This document shows, piece after piece, positions 34,833 through 43,576 of a DNA stretch of 64,000 nt (the first letter of the stretch is position 1; each line of letters starts with the position of its first letter). The stretch spans positions 2,199,001 to 2,263,000 of the forward strand of contig NZ_CP068230.1 of NCBI RefSeq assembly GCF_009183365.2. Reading direction: 5' to 3'. The stretch is from Shewanella algae (lineage in GTDB: Bacteria; Pseudomonadota; Gammaproteobacteria; Enterobacterales; Shewanellaceae). The notes beneath the pieces are model-generated. The model was given only the letters and a program-made list of their open reading frames with translations, was not told the DNA's origin and searched no databases. Position numbers and translations under genes: made by a program.

Positions 34833-35477
34833 TTATTCGGGGCGGCTGAGCTGGTTATAGCGGATGCCGGCCTGGGTTCGGTTGTTGAGGCCGAGCTTGC
34901 GCAGAATGGCCGATACATGCTGCTTGACCGTGGTTTCCTGCACCTGCATTTCATAGGCTATCTGCTTATTGAGCAGGCCATCGGCAATCATCGCCAGCAC
35001 CTTGTATTGTTGCGGCGTCAGTTTTTCCAGATTTCTGGCAAAGTCCGTCTGCTCGTCATCGGCGTCCAGAGTGTCCAGCGCCAAATCCGCCGGTAGCCAG
35101 GTTTCGCCATTGAGCACCTCGGCGATGGCTTCGGATATCCGCTCCAGCGGCGAGGACTTGGGCACATAGGCCGAAGCGCCCAGGGCGATGGCTTGCTGCA
35201 TAATCGCCGGTGCTTCGGTGGCCGACACCATGATGATCAACACATCCGGATATTGATTGCGCAGTTGCGACAGTCCCTGCAAACCATTGGCTCCTGGTAT
35301 GCCGAGGTCGAGAAACACCAGCTCAGTTTCACTGTGTCGCCCGAGCAGCTCAAACAACCCCTCGAGATCGGCGCATTCGCGTATCTGTGCTTCATCCAAT
35401 ACGCAGGCGGCGGCCTGCTTGAGGGCGCTGCGAAACAGCGGGTGATCATCGGCAATTATGGCTTTCACCAGACTCAT
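34833..35477 (-). CDS. crbR: LuxR-family response regulator, CrbR-like
   Basis: From ATG 35477 (MSLVKAIIADDHPLF) this is a 214-residue regulator. The receiver has an acidic pocket D10-D11 and a phospho-acceptor D57 in VFLDLGIPG. The LuxR/NarL-type helix-turn-helix lies at about 150-210 (LTPQQYKVLAMIADGLLNKQ then TVKQHVSAILRKLGL). Convergent with the CrbS-like sensor 44 bp away, so they form a two-component pair. In Vibrio and Pseudomonas this regulator activates acetyl-CoA synthetase. The frame is open 21 bp upstream of the chosen ATG. Confidence 0.88.
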   Translation of the reverse strand: MSLVKAIIADDHPLFRSALKQAAACVLDEAQIRECADLEGLFELLGRHSETELVFLDLGIPGANGLQGLSQLRNQYPDVLIIMVSATEAPAIMQQAIALGASAYVPKSSPLERISEAIAEVLNGETWLPADLALDTLDADDEQTDFARNLEKLTPQQYKVLAMIADGLLNKQIAYEMQVQETTVKQHVSAILRKLGLNNRTQAGIRYNQLSRPE

Positions 35478-35524
35478 CCTAAGGGCTCCGGGTTTCAAAT
35501 TTTATACGGGAAAGTATCAATAAA

Positions 35525-35554
35525 AACAAGGCTTACCCTAGGGTAAGCCTTGTT
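35525..35554 (-). terminator. 30-bp perfect palindromic terminator
   Basis: AACAAGGCTTACCCT is followed directly by its exact reverse complement, with a TTTTTA run on the minus strand. It ends the TonB-receptor transcript 11 bp after the stop codon. It can also form an extended cruciform. Confidence 0.85.
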
Positions 35555-35565
35555 CGGGGTACGGA

Positions 35566-37845
35566 TTAAAAGCGGTAGCCTACCGTCAGGGTCACTGTGC
35601 GTGGATCACCGTAATAACCAATCAGGGTGTTGTCGCCACCGAGTCCCGGGGTGTACTTGCTGACATCTGTCGGATCGCTCGGATCCGGGGTGACAAACTG
35701 ATAGCCGCCGATAAGGTACTCTTCATCGGTGAGGTTTTTGCCATAGAGGCCGGCATACCAGCTGCCGTCATTGCTATACCAGGTGATCCCCAGATTCAAC
35801 AGGCCGTAGGCGTCCTGGGTTAGCAGGCTGTCTTCCTCAAACAGCACATAATCACCGCGATAGTAATAGTTGCCGTTAAAGACAAACTCACCGATATCGG
35901 CATAGAGGCGATAGGTGAAACCCAGGTTAAAGGTGAGATCCGGGGTATTGGCTATGGTAAACCTGTCCGATTTGTCGAAGGTTTCACCTGTGACAGGGTC
36001 GGTATCGAACACTTCACTGAATTCAGCATCGATATAGCCCACCGCCAGGTCAAAGTTCAGCGCGTCTGTGGCCACCCAGGTCATCTCAAGCTCTGCGCCA
36101 CGTGCCTCCGAAGAGCCTATGTTACCCAGGCGCTGATTGAGGTCGGCGGCCGTGTCGCCCGGCAATACAGAGATATACTGCCTGTCCTTATGATCCAGGC
36201 TGAACAGGGTCAGGTTGGCCCTTAAGTTGCGGCCCCATTCGCTCTTCATCCCCAGCTCGAAGCTGTCAACGGTTTCAGGATCTGCCGCCGGCTCGGCGCT
36301 TTCGGCCCTGGGATTAAAGGTGCCGGATTTGAAGCCCTGGGCGTAACTGGCAAAGAACATGATGTCATCCGAGTACTGGTATTCCACCCCGACTCTTGGG
36401 GTCAGCTTGGACCAGTCTTCACTGTCGTCCAATACCAAGGGCACCAAGTCGCCTTCGGGGCGGACATAGCCCGGCACCCAGCCGGATTCGGGATAGACGG
36501 TATCGAATATCAGGCCGTTGCGGACATAGGCTTGCTTTTCGTCCTGGGTGTATCTCAGCCCCAGGGTTATGGACCAGCTGTCACTCAAGTCTACGCTGCC
36601 CTGAATGTAGGCCGCCTTGCTGGTGGAGTTGGAACAGCCGCTCACTTCACGGGTCAGCCCAGGGGCGTTGAGCGCCTTTCCAAGCTCTTCGAGAATCGCC
36701 TGAAACTGGCCGCAGGACTCGGCATCATAGTAGTAAAGACCGGACACCAGCTTATAGTTGTCGCCGCTGTGATGCAGTTGCAACTCATGGGTGGTTTGCT
36801 CGTCGTCATAGATGGCCGGTACGTCGAAAATCTGCAGTGAGGTGTTGTCGAAATCTATGTTGGTGGGTGAGTAACTCTCTCTTCTGGCCGCGATATATTT
36901 CAGCTGCGTTGAGTGGTTTATGTCCCAGCTGCCGGTGAAGCTCCAACCTTCGAGGTCCACCTCGTTCCAGGTGGGCAGACTGGTGTAGGAGTCGAACTTG
37001 CTGTCCGGTACCGGGGCATTGGTCAGCAGACTCGGCAGCAGGCGATAGCCCCCCTTGGCGTTGGACTTATCGTCTGTTTTATCCCAGGCGAGGCGGAAAA
37101 ACAGTGAGTCTGTCGGGTGATACTCCAGGGTGAGTCGCATGGCACTGAGATCTTTGTTGTAGTTCTCTTTGTCCTGGTTCGGCTCGGCCGAGGTCAAAAA
37201 CTCACCGAAACCATCGCGGTTGAGGTTGGCATAGCCAAAGCCCAGATACAGCTGCTCGTCTATCAACGGATACTGGCCGGTGATCTTGAGATCTTTCTGA
37301 TTAAAGCTGCCGTAGGAGCCCTGAATATTCAGCTGGGGATCGCCGGACATCACCTTGGTTACATACTTGACCGCACCGCCTATGGTGTTCTTGCCGTAAA
37401 GCGTGCCCTGAGGGCCGCGCAGTATCTCTATCTGCTGCACGTCCAGCAGATCCAGTACCGCCCCCTGTGGGCGGGCGATATAGATATCATCCACATAGAT
37501 ACCGACGCCGGGCTCATAACCCCAGAGCGGGTCCTGCTGGCCCACGCCGCGAATAAAGGCGGTCATGGTGGAGTTGGTTCCCCGACTCGCCTGCAGCGTG
37601 GTATTGGGGGAGAACTGCTGCACTTCGGTCACCACGGTAATACCGCGTTCATTAAGCTCGGCCTCACTGACTGAGGTGACGGCGACTGGTACTTCCTGCA
37701 GGTTTTCCACTGTGCGTCTGGCGGTGACTTCAATACGTTCCAGCTCGCCCTTATTGTTGGTTTCTTCTGCCTGAGCCGCTATCGGTGTCAGTGCCGAAGC
37801 TATGGCCAGTGCCAGCAGAGAGTAGGGGATCTTGGCTTGACTCAT
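35566..37845 (-). CDS. TonB-dependent outer-membrane receptor
   Basis: From ATG 37845 (MSQAKIPYSLLALAIASALT, preceded by AAGGA) this is a 759-residue receptor with a Sec signal peptide. It has a possible TonB box IEVTAR, a plug domain (VPVAVTSVSEAELNERG to the RGPQGTLYGKNTIGGAV motif) and a 22-strand barrel ending in Phe (TVTLTVGYRF). It belongs to the plug/barrel group common for catecholate, vitamin, carbohydrate and small-metabolite receptors. The substrate is not determined by sequence. Its promoter region is shared with the permease-hydrolase-bdhA operon, so the substrate may be the same as theirs. No TonB, ExbB or ExbD is present here. Confidence 0.93.
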   Translation of the reverse strand: MSQAKIPYSLLALAIASALTPIAAQAEETNNKGELERIEVTARRTVENLQEVPVAVTSVSEAELNERGITVVTEVQQFSPNTTLQASRGTNSTMTAFIRGVGQQDPLWGYEPGVGIYVDDIYIARPQGAVLDLLDVQQIEILRGPQGTLYGKNTIGGAVKYVTKVMSGDPQLNIQGSYGSFNQKDLKITGQYPLIDEQLYLGFGYANLNRDGFGEFLTSAEPNQDKENYNKDLSAMRLTLEYHPTDSLFFRLAWDKTDDKSNAKGGYRLLPSLLTNAPVPDSKFDSYTSLPTWNEVDLEGWSFTGSWDINHSTQLKYIAARRESYSPTNIDFDNTSLQIFDVPAIYDDEQTTHELQLHHSGDNYKLVSGLYYYDAESCGQFQAILEELGKALNAPGLTREVSGCSNSTSKAAYIQGSVDLSDSWSITLGLRYTQDEKQAYVRNGLIFDTVYPESGWVPGYVRPEGDLVPLVLDDSEDWSKLTPRVGVEYQYSDDIMFFASYAQGFKSGTFNPRAESAEPAADPETVDSFELGMKSEWGRNLRANLTLFSLDHKDRQYISVLPGDTAADLNQRLGNIGSSEARGAELEMTWVATDALNFDLAVGYIDAEFSEVFDTDPVTGETFDKSDRFTIANTPDLTFNLGFTYRLYADIGEFVFNGNYYYRGDYVLFEEDSLLTQDAYGLLNLGITWYSNDGSWYAGLYGKNLTDEEYLIGGYQFVTPDPSDPTDVSKYTPGLGGDNTLIGYYGDPRTVTLTVGYRF

Positions 37846-37959
37846 GATTAAGTCCTTTTGCTGTTTTGTTTGTTTTGTTTTTGTTAATACTTCGGCGTTT
37901 ACTCTAGAGCAAAGGAAGCAGAAGGGAATTAGCACCTTAGTACAGTGTTATTTAATGAT

Positions 37960-37989
37960 TTGAAATTTATTGGTTATTTTTTGTATAGC
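37960..37989 (+). promoter_or_regulatory. Candidate promoter of the hydroxybutyrate operon
   Basis: TTGAAA (37960-37965) and TATAGC (37984-37989) with an 18-bp spacer. It lies upstream of the chosen start at 38134 and within an open reading extension to 37945, which argues that translation does not begin at 37945. Confidence 0.4.
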
Positions 37990-38133
37990 ACTATGGTGTT
38001 ATGTTCAATCCGGCTTTTGCTTGTCACTCTCTTGGTTGCAAAAATTGGTTGCAAAAAATTAACAATGGCGCCTGATCAATCGCTGCAAATTTGCGGCGAC
38101 GGAACAGGGCGGCCAACAACAAGAGATGGGCTT

Positions 38134-39432
38134 ATGTTGAGTATGCTGGGACTCTTCGGTGGCTTACTGCTGCTGATCATTTTGACACTCAGAGGTGTCA
38201 ACCTGTTTGTCGCCGCGCCACTGTGCGCGGCCTTGGTGGCACTGAGCAACCATATTCCGTTATTTGATGCCTCGGGGGCTGACTTTGTCAGTGCCTATAT
38301 GGGCGGTTTTTCCGGCTTTCTGGCGTCCTGGTTCTTTATGTTTTTGCTGGGCTCTTTGTTCGGCAAGTTTATGGAAGATACCGGCGCGGCCGATGCGGTG
38401 GCGCATTTTATTGTGGGGAAACTCGGGATCCGCTATGCGGTGCTGGCCGTGGTGGCCGCCTGTGCCGTGCTGACCTATGGCGGCGTCAGCGTATTTATTG
38501 TGGCATTTTCCGTCTATCCCATGGCGCTGGGGCTGTTCAAGGACGCCAATCTGCCGCGGCGCTTTATTCCGGCGGCGCTGGCATTGGGCTCGGTGACTTT
38601 TACCATGACCTCGGCCGGTTCGCCTGAGATCCAGAACTGGATCCCGATCAAATACCTCAATACCTCTCCCTGGGCCGCCTGGGAAGTGAGCCTGGTGGTG
38701 GCCCTGTTTATGGCGGTCAGCGGTTATTTCTGGCTCAAGTGGATGATTAACCGAGCCATCGCCAGAGGCGAGCGTTTCGAGGCGCGCAGTGATGATCCTG
38801 AAGTGCCGGAGCGGGATCTGCCCCATCCCATCACAGGGGTGATCCCTCTCATTGTGGTGCTGGTTATCTCCTTTTGGCTGCACGATACCCTGGCACAAAA
38901 TGCCCTGATAGTTGCCTTGCTCGGTGGGGTGCTGACGCTGATGTTAATCAACTTCCGCCATTTTCATCATCTGGGACGGGCGGTCAATGACGGCACCACA
39001 GGCGCTTTGGTGGCCATAGGCAATACCAGCGCCGTGGTCGGCTTTGGCGCCGTGGCCAAATCATCGGCTGCCTTTGCCACTGCGGTTGAGGTGATGACCA
39101 ATATGCCGGGCAATGAGCTGTTGGGGGCTGCGGTGGCGGTGAGCGTGATTGCCGGCCTTACCGGCTCTGCCAGCGGCGGCCAGGCGATAGCCCTGCCTTT
39201 GGTGGCGCCCCATTATCTGGATATGGGGGTGAACCCGGATCAGTTGCATCGAGTGGTGGCCATTTCTTCCGGTGCTTTGGATACCTTGCCCCATAACGGT
39301 TATGTGGTTACCACCATTCGAGCCATCTGTAAGGAAACCCACAAGCGCGCCTATTGGGCGATGGCGGCGCTGACGACCCTGCTGCCCCTTATCGGTGTCG
39401 CGCTGGCACTGGCTCTGTTTATTTGGTTTTAA
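38134..39432 (+). CDS. GntP-family permease, likely for hydroxybutyrate or a related acid
   Basis: Using ATG 38134 (MLSMLGLFGGLLLLIILTLR) gives 432 residues and 11-12 membrane segments, the normal GntP size. The GntP-like GxxF-rich second helix (GGFSGFLASWFFMFLLGSLFG) and the conserved SGGQAIALPLVAPHY motif near residue 350 are present. GntP proteins are proton symporters for gluconate and other small acids. Here the neighbours (bdhA, scoAB) point to 3-hydroxybutyrate. The reading frame is open to 37945, but a good promoter lies inside that extension. Confidence 0.85.
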   Translation: MLSMLGLFGGLLLLIILTLRGVNLFVAAPLCAALVALSNHIPLFDASGADFVSAYMGGFSGFLASWFFMFLLGSLFGKFMEDTGAADAVAHFIVGKLGIRYAVLAVVAACAVLTYGGVSVFIVAFSVYPMALGLFKDANLPRRFIPAALALGSVTFTMTSAGSPEIQNWIPIKYLNTSPWAAWEVSLVVALFMAVSGYFWLKWMINRAIARGERFEARSDDPEVPERDLPHPITGVIPLIVVLVISFWLHDTLAQNALIVALLGGVLTLMLINFRHFHHLGRAVNDGTTGALVAIGNTSAVVGFGAVAKSSAAFATAVEVMTNMPGNELLGAAVAVSVIAGLTGSASGGQAIALPLVAPHYLDMGVNPDQLHRVVAISSGALDTLPHNGYVVTTIRAICKETHKRAYWAMAALTTLLPLIGVALALALFIWF

Positions 39433-39441
39433 GAGGTGAAT

Positions 39442-40674
39442 ATGAAGTTATTTGCATCCTGCATGTTTGTGGCGCTGCTTGGGATTGCCCAAGCCAGTGC
39501 TCCGGCTTCGGCCGAGTCCGTTTCTGCCACGGCTGCTTCGTCCTTGAAAGCGGCCGCCCAGCCTATGCTGGTGGAGAAAAAGTCGTTTACCACCACTGAG
39601 TTTCGCACAGTATCGGGCAAAGTGTTGCCCAGTGTGACCGTCGGCTGGGAAAGCTACGGCAGTCTCAATGCGGCCAAGGACAATGTCATACTGATCACTC
39701 ATTTCTTTTCCGGTAATTCCCACGCCGCCGGCAAGTACGCCGAGTCTGATCCCCAAAGCGGCTATTGGGACGCCATCATAGGGCCGGGCAAGGCGATAGA
39801 TACCAATCGCTTCTTTGTTGTCAGCGCCGACACTCTGGTCAACGCCAATGTGCACGACGGTCATACCATCACCACAGGGCCTGCCAGTATCAACCCTGAA
39901 ACCGGCAAACCCTGGGGATTGGATTTCCCCGTGGTGACCATTCATGACTTCGTCGAGGTGCAGCGCTTGCTGCTGGAGAGTCTCGGCATTGAAAAACTCC
40001 ATGCGGTGATGGGTGCCTCCATGGGGTCATTTCAGGCGCTAGATTGGGCGGTGAGTTACCCGGACAGAGTCGAGCGGCTCATTCATGTTATCGGTGCCGA
40101 CAGCATGGATGCCTGGAGCGTACCGGCACTGGAAAAATGGGCCCTGCCTATCCGGCTGGATCCCAACTGGCGCGGCGGCGACTACTACGGCAAGGCGCCC
40201 CCGGTGGCAGGGCTGACCGCGGCGCTGCTCAATATCACCCAGGATGCAATGGCGCCGGAGGCTTATCTGGCCAGCTTCAAGGATTTCACTGTGGCCGACA
40301 AAGGCGCGCTGGCGGATATTCGCACGCTGCCGCAAATCAGCCAGATCTTGCAACAGCGCGCCGGGGCCAGGGCGGCATTGCAGGATGCCAACCATGTACT
40401 GTATCTGGTACGGGCCTCACAACTGTTCAGTGCCGATTGGCAAGGGGGCGAGCTGAAACTCGCCTTGGCCAAGATAAAGGCCAAGAGCCTGTTGCTGCCC
40501 GCCAGTGGCGATCTGCTGCTGCGGCCCCAGAGAGTGAGGCAGATGGCTGCCACCATGAAGGAACTGGGTAAAGAGGTAGAGATAAGTGAAATTAAAGGCC
40601 CCTGGGGGCATCTCGATGGCTTGTTCTCCATTCAGAGCAAGAGTGATGAAATCCGTACATTTCTGGCGGACTGA
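39442..40674 (+). CDS. Exported alpha/beta hydrolase of the homoserine-acetyltransferase (MetX) family
   Basis: The ATG at 39442 has AAGAGG upstream and gives 410 residues with a signal peptide (MKLFASCMFVALLGIAQASA, cleavage near 24). The catalytic triad is S193 (GASMGSF), D357 (PASGDLL) and H390 (GPWGHLDG), as in MetX-type enzymes. Real MetX is cytoplasmic, and no methionine genes are nearby. The export signal and the position between a permease and 3-hydroxybutyrate dehydrogenase suggest it hydrolyses or transfers an ester, perhaps a hydroxybutyrate oligomer, in the periplasm. This function is inference. Confidence 0.82.
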   Translation: MKLFASCMFVALLGIAQASAPASAESVSATAASSLKAAAQPMLVEKKSFTTTEFRTVSGKVLPSVTVGWESYGSLNAAKDNVILITHFFSGNSHAAGKYAESDPQSGYWDAIIGPGKAIDTNRFFVVSADTLVNANVHDGHTITTGPASINPETGKPWGLDFPVVTIHDFVEVQRLLLESLGIEKLHAVMGASMGSFQALDWAVSYPDRVERLIHVIGADSMDAWSVPALEKWALPIRLDPNWRGGDYYGKAPPVAGLTAALLNITQDAMAPEAYLASFKDFTVADKGALADIRTLPQISQILQQRAGARAALQDANHVLYLVRASQLFSADWQGGELKLALAKIKAKSLLLPASGDLLLRPQRVRQMAATMKELGKEVEISEIKGPWGHLDGLFSIQSKSDEIRTFLAD

Positions 40675-40710
40675 GTCACGCCGCCGCAGGGCGTAATTTA
40701 AGGAGCCTGT

Positions 40711-41481
40711 ATGAAAGACCCTAAAACCGTATTGATCACCGGCGCGGCCAGCGGTATCGGCCTGGCGATTGCCTCCGAGCTGGCGGCCTTTGGCCACAGG
40801 ATATTGCTGAGCGATCTCGACCCTGAGCGGGCGATATTGGCCGCCAACACGCTCAATCAAGCCGGCGGCAACTGCTTGGGTCTTGGGCTCAATGTCGCCG
40901 ACCCCCGGGCCATTGAAGCGCTGACCGAGCAACTGGCTGACATTGAAGTGGATGTGCTCATCAACAATGCCGGACTGCAGCATGTGGCGCGCCTCGATGC
41001 CTTTCCGGCCGAGAAGTGGCAACTGCTGCAACAGGTGATGCTCACCGGCCCGGCGATGCTTTGCAAGGCATTGCTGCCGGGAATGCGGGAGCGCAACTTT
41101 GGCCGCATCATCAATATCGGCTCTATCCATGCACTGGTGGCATCCAGGTACAAGTCGGCCTATGTGGCCGCCAAACACGGTTTGCTGGGGCTGAGCAAGG
41201 TAGTAGCGCTAGAAAACGCCGACTGGGATATTACCGTCAACACTATCTGCCCGGCTTATGTGAAAACACCGCTGGTGGAGGCGCAGATAGCGTCTCAGGC
41301 AAGGGAGCACGGCATGAGCGAGCAAGAGGTTATCGACAACATCATGCTGTCCCCCATGCCGAAGAAGGCGTTTATCGGCGTCGATGAAATCGTGCATTCG
41401 GTAGCGTTTTTGATGGCGCCGGCGGCGCGCAATATTACCGCCCAGACACTGGTGTTGGACGGTGGCTGGACCGCGCAATAA
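40711..41481 (+). CDS. bdhA: 3-Hydroxybutyrate dehydrogenase
   Basis: A 256-residue classical SDR. It has TGAASGIGLA cofactor loop (10-19), NNAG at 85-88, and catalytic S138, Y151 and K155 (YVAAK). The substrate-side signature NTICPAYVKTPLVEAQI and the SP(M)PKKAFIGVDEI segment match 3-hydroxybutyrate dehydrogenases, which oxidise (R)-3-hydroxybutyrate to acetoacetate with NAD+. The scoA/scoB pair next door would then activate acetoacetate with succinyl-CoA. Confidence 0.9.
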   Translation: MKDPKTVLITGAASGIGLAIASELAAFGHRILLSDLDPERAILAANTLNQAGGNCLGLGLNVADPRAIEALTEQLADIEVDVLINNAGLQHVARLDAFPAEKWQLLQQVMLTGPAMLCKALLPGMRERNFGRIINIGSIHALVASRYKSAYVAAKHGLLGLSKVVALENADWDITVNTICPAYVKTPLVEAQIASQAREHGMSEQEVIDNIMLSPMPKKAFIGVDEIVHSVAFLMAPAARNITAQTLVLDGGWTAQ

Positions 41482-41511
41482 GGCAAGACAGGCTGACACT
41501 GGAGAATCACT

Positions 41512-42213
41512 ATGGCCGGGTTGGATAAAAGGGTTGCCAGTCATGAACAGGCATTGGAGGGGATAACCCATGAGATGCGGATCATTGCCGGAGGCTTTGG
41601 CCTTTGTGGCATTCCCGAGGGCTTGATAGCCGAGTTGGTGCGCAGAGAGGTGCGTGATCTGGAGCTGGTGTCCAACAACTGTGGCGTCGACGACTTCGGT
41701 CTTGGACTCTTGTTGCAAAACCGCCAAATTCGCAAGATGGTGGCGTCATACGTGGGTGAAAATGCTCTGTTTGAGCAATTGATGATGACTGGTGAGCTGG
41801 AGGTGGAGCTGGTGCCTCAGGGCACTCTGGCCGAGCGGATCCGCGCCGGCGGCGCCGGGATCCCGGCGTTTTACACGGCCACGGGAGTCGGTACTCCGGT
41901 GGCCGAGGGCAAACCCAGTGAACATTTCGAAGGGCGGGAGTATCTGCTGGAGCGCGGCATAGTCGCCGACTTTGCGCTGGTTCGCGCCTGGAAGGCCGAT
42001 TGGCAGGGCAACTGCATCTATCGCCACACCGCGATGAACTTCAACCCCTTGGCAGCGATGGCGGGCAAGGTAACCGTGGTAGAGGCCGAAGAGATAGTCG
42101 AGCCCGGCAGCCTGCCGCCATCACAAATTCATACGCCGGGGATTTTTGTCGATCGCCTGGTGCAGGGACAGTTTGAAAAACGCATCGAAAAGCGCACCTT
42201 TCGGCCCAGCTAA
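41512..42213 (+). CDS. scoA: 3-Oxoacid CoA-transferase subunit A
   Basis: A 233-residue protein with the subunit A signature GGFGLCGIPEGL near residue 25, NNCGVDDFGLG, and the glycine-rich GVGTPVAEGKPSEHF-like segment with IPAFYTATG before it. With ScoB it forms succinyl-CoA:acetoacetate CoA-transferase. It moves CoA from succinyl-CoA to acetoacetate and feeds acetoacetyl-CoA to thiolase. A 15-bp gap separates it from scoB. Confidence 0.93.
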   Translation: MAGLDKRVASHEQALEGITHEMRIIAGGFGLCGIPEGLIAELVRREVRDLELVSNNCGVDDFGLGLLLQNRQIRKMVASYVGENALFEQLMMTGELEVELVPQGTLAERIRAGGAGIPAFYTATGVGTPVAEGKPSEHFEGREYLLERGIVADFALVRAWKADWQGNCIYRHTAMNFNPLAAMAGKVTVVEAEEIVEPGSLPPSQIHTPGIFVDRLVQGQFEKRIEKRTFRPS

Positions 42214-42228
42214 CAGGAGAACAGCATT

Positions 42229-42888
42229 ATGGCGTTGAGTCGCGAACAGATGGCTATGCGGGTCGCCAGAGAGATCCGTGACGGTGACTATGTCAATCTG
42301 GGCATAGGCATTCCCACTCTGGTAGCCAACTACCTGCCACCCGGGATAGAGGTGATGCTGCATTCGGAAAATGGTCTATTGGGAATGGGTCCGTTTCCGC
42401 TGGAGGAAAAGATAGATGCCGACATGATCAATGCCGGTAAGGAGACGGTCACTGCGGTCAAAGGCGCGGCGATTTTCGACTCGGCCCTGAGCTTTGCCAT
42501 GATAAGGGGCGGGCATGTGGATCTCACAGTGTTGGGGGCGATGGAGGTGGATCAACAGGGCAATATTGCCAGTTGGATGATCCCAGGCAAGATGGTCAAA
42601 GGAATGGGCGGCGCCATGGATCTGGTGGCCGGTGCGGCCAACATTATATGTACCATGATGCACTGCAGCAAACAGGGTGAGCCCAAGTTGCTTGAGCGCT
42701 GTACGCTGCCGCTGACCGGGGTTAACTGTATCAAGCGGGTGCTGACGGACTTGGCACTGCTGGAGATCCGTGACGGCGGCTTTCATCTACTGGAGCGCGC
42801 GCCGGGGGTGACTGTTGAGGAGATCCGTGCCAAGACGGCGGGCAGACTGCATTGTGGCGAGTCTGTGCCGGAAATGACCTTTGATTAA
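42229..42888 (+). CDS. scoB: 3-Oxoacid CoA-transferase subunit B
   Basis: A 219-residue subunit containing the catalytic glutamate in LHSENGLLGMGP and the conserved NLGIGIPTLVANY near the N terminus. Also present are GAMEVDQQGNIASWMIPGK and GMGGAMDLVAGA, all typical of the family. It completes the hydroxybutyrate-to-acetoacetyl-CoA operon, and a long hairpin lies 77 bp downstream. Confidence 0.93.
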   Translation: MALSREQMAMRVAREIRDGDYVNLGIGIPTLVANYLPPGIEVMLHSENGLLGMGPFPLEEKIDADMINAGKETVTAVKGAAIFDSALSFAMIRGGHVDLTVLGAMEVDQQGNIASWMIPGKMVKGMGGAMDLVAGAANIICTMMHCSKQGEPKLLERCTLPLTGVNCIKRVLTDLALLEIRDGGFHLLERAPGVTVEEIRAKTAGRLHCGESVPEMTFD

Positions 42889-42964
42889 TTCGCTAAATTG
42901 GGGGGCATTTTTAGCTGCCGTGATTTGCGCTCGAATCGCCAGGTTTCAAGATAACAAACCTTTG

Positions 42965-42990
42965 TTTGAGGGTGAGTTTTCACCCTCAAA
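42965..42990 (+). terminator. 11-bp hairpin after scoB
   Basis: TTTGAGGGTGA pairs with TCACCCTCAAA around GTTT. The T tract after it is poor, but it is the first strong stem after the operon. Confidence 0.6.
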
Positions 42991-43314
42991 TTCCCCAAGG
43001 GGGCGGCATTGAATCAAACCAGGTACCCAAAGCGGTATCTGGCCATCAAAATAGGGAGCCTGAGTATTTAAAAAATCTTGAACAGATAAAATCAGCTTTC
43101 AAAGCTCAATTTATTGATATAAATCGAAAAAAGCTCGCTTAAATGGCATAGGTGAACATCGCAACTGTAGTTTATATTTCAAAGCCTTGGATAAACTGTG
43201 ATTCGTGCTTGCATTATGGGGCACAGCAAGGTTTAATTGCGCCGTTTTGAAGGTACATTCAGTCCTGACAGGCAAACGTGAGTAACAGGGTTATTATGGT
43301 TCACGAGTCATTAA
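42991..43314. other. Upstream region of the polyamine operon
   Basis: AT-rich stretch with no ORF above 25 codons of coding quality. TATTAT near 43291 could be a -10 box; a matching -35 is not clear. The transcription start of the spe operon probably lies here, upstream of the hairpin and leader ORF described next. Confidence 0.45.
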
Positions 43315-43346
43315 CCGTGTAAATGAACAAAGCACCATTTACACGG
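43315..43346 (+). promoter_or_regulatory. 10-bp hairpin before the spe leader ORF
   Basis: CCGTGTAAAT pairs perfectly with ATTTACACGG across a 12-nt loop, ending 20 bp before the leader ORF start. No T run follows. A 9-codon frame (ATG 43323, MNKAPFTRG) lies across it. Confidence 0.5.
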
Positions 43347-43366
43347 GGTTAAGAGGGTTTTAGCTA

Positions 43367-43513
43367 ATGCACAGCCATTCATTTGCCGCACTGGTTCGCC
43401 AAGTGCCACAACACAGGTTTTCAACCATTGTCAGCTATGACAATACCGGCTTGAAACATCTCACGTTAATCCGCATCAATTCCGGCCGCGAACAGGCCAA
43501 TAGTCCCAACTGA
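43367..43513 (+). CDS. 48-codon leader ORF upstream of speE
   Basis: ATG 43367 follows AAGAGG with about 10 bp spacing and opens a clean frame beginning MHSHSFAALVRQVPQHRFST and ending INSGREQANSPN. It is basic, rich in His and Arg, and stops 107 bp before speE. The codon choice is balanced and the ribosome binding site is better than that of speE itself. It has no similarity I can see to E. coli SpeFL, the ornithine-sensing leader peptide, but the layout (short ORF then hairpins then polyamine gene) is alike. Likely a regulatory leader peptide; not a known family to me. Confidence 0.6.
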   Translation: MHSHSFAALVRQVPQHRFSTIVSYDNTGLKHLTLIRINSGREQANSPN

Positions 43514-43514
43514 G

Positions 43515-43576
43515 CCCGTCGTCCATCTACGACGATACATTCACTCGGCATTCATTTTTGAATCGCCGAGGACGGG
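43515..43576 (+). promoter_or_regulatory. Mutually exclusive RNA stems after the leader ORF
   Basis: Stem 1: CGTCGT (43517-43522) with ACGACG (43529-43534). Stem 2: CTCGGCATTCA (43544-43554) with TGAAT-C-GCCGAG (43559-43570). Outer stem: CCCGTC (43515-43520) with GACGGG (43571-43576), which encloses stem 2. Stem 1 and the outer stem share bases 43517-43520, so only one can form. The outer form directly abuts the leader stop codon. This is the shape of an attenuator or translational switch controlled by ribosome position. Confidence 0.55.

Noticed and set aside
37945..38133. N-terminal extension of the permease
   Set aside because: The frame is open to 37945, but a plausible promoter (37960-37989) lies within it and the 63 extra residues are not part of a normal GntP protein; ATG 38134 gives the usual length.
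39442..40674. metX, homoserine O-acetyltransferase
   Set aside because: The fold and triad fit MetX, but the signal peptide and hydroxybutyrate gene neighbours make a methionine role unlikely.
43323..43352. Nine-codon ORF (MNKAPFTRG) at the spe leader hairpin
   Set aside because: No ribosome binding site and only nine codons; the hairpin is better explained as RNA structure.
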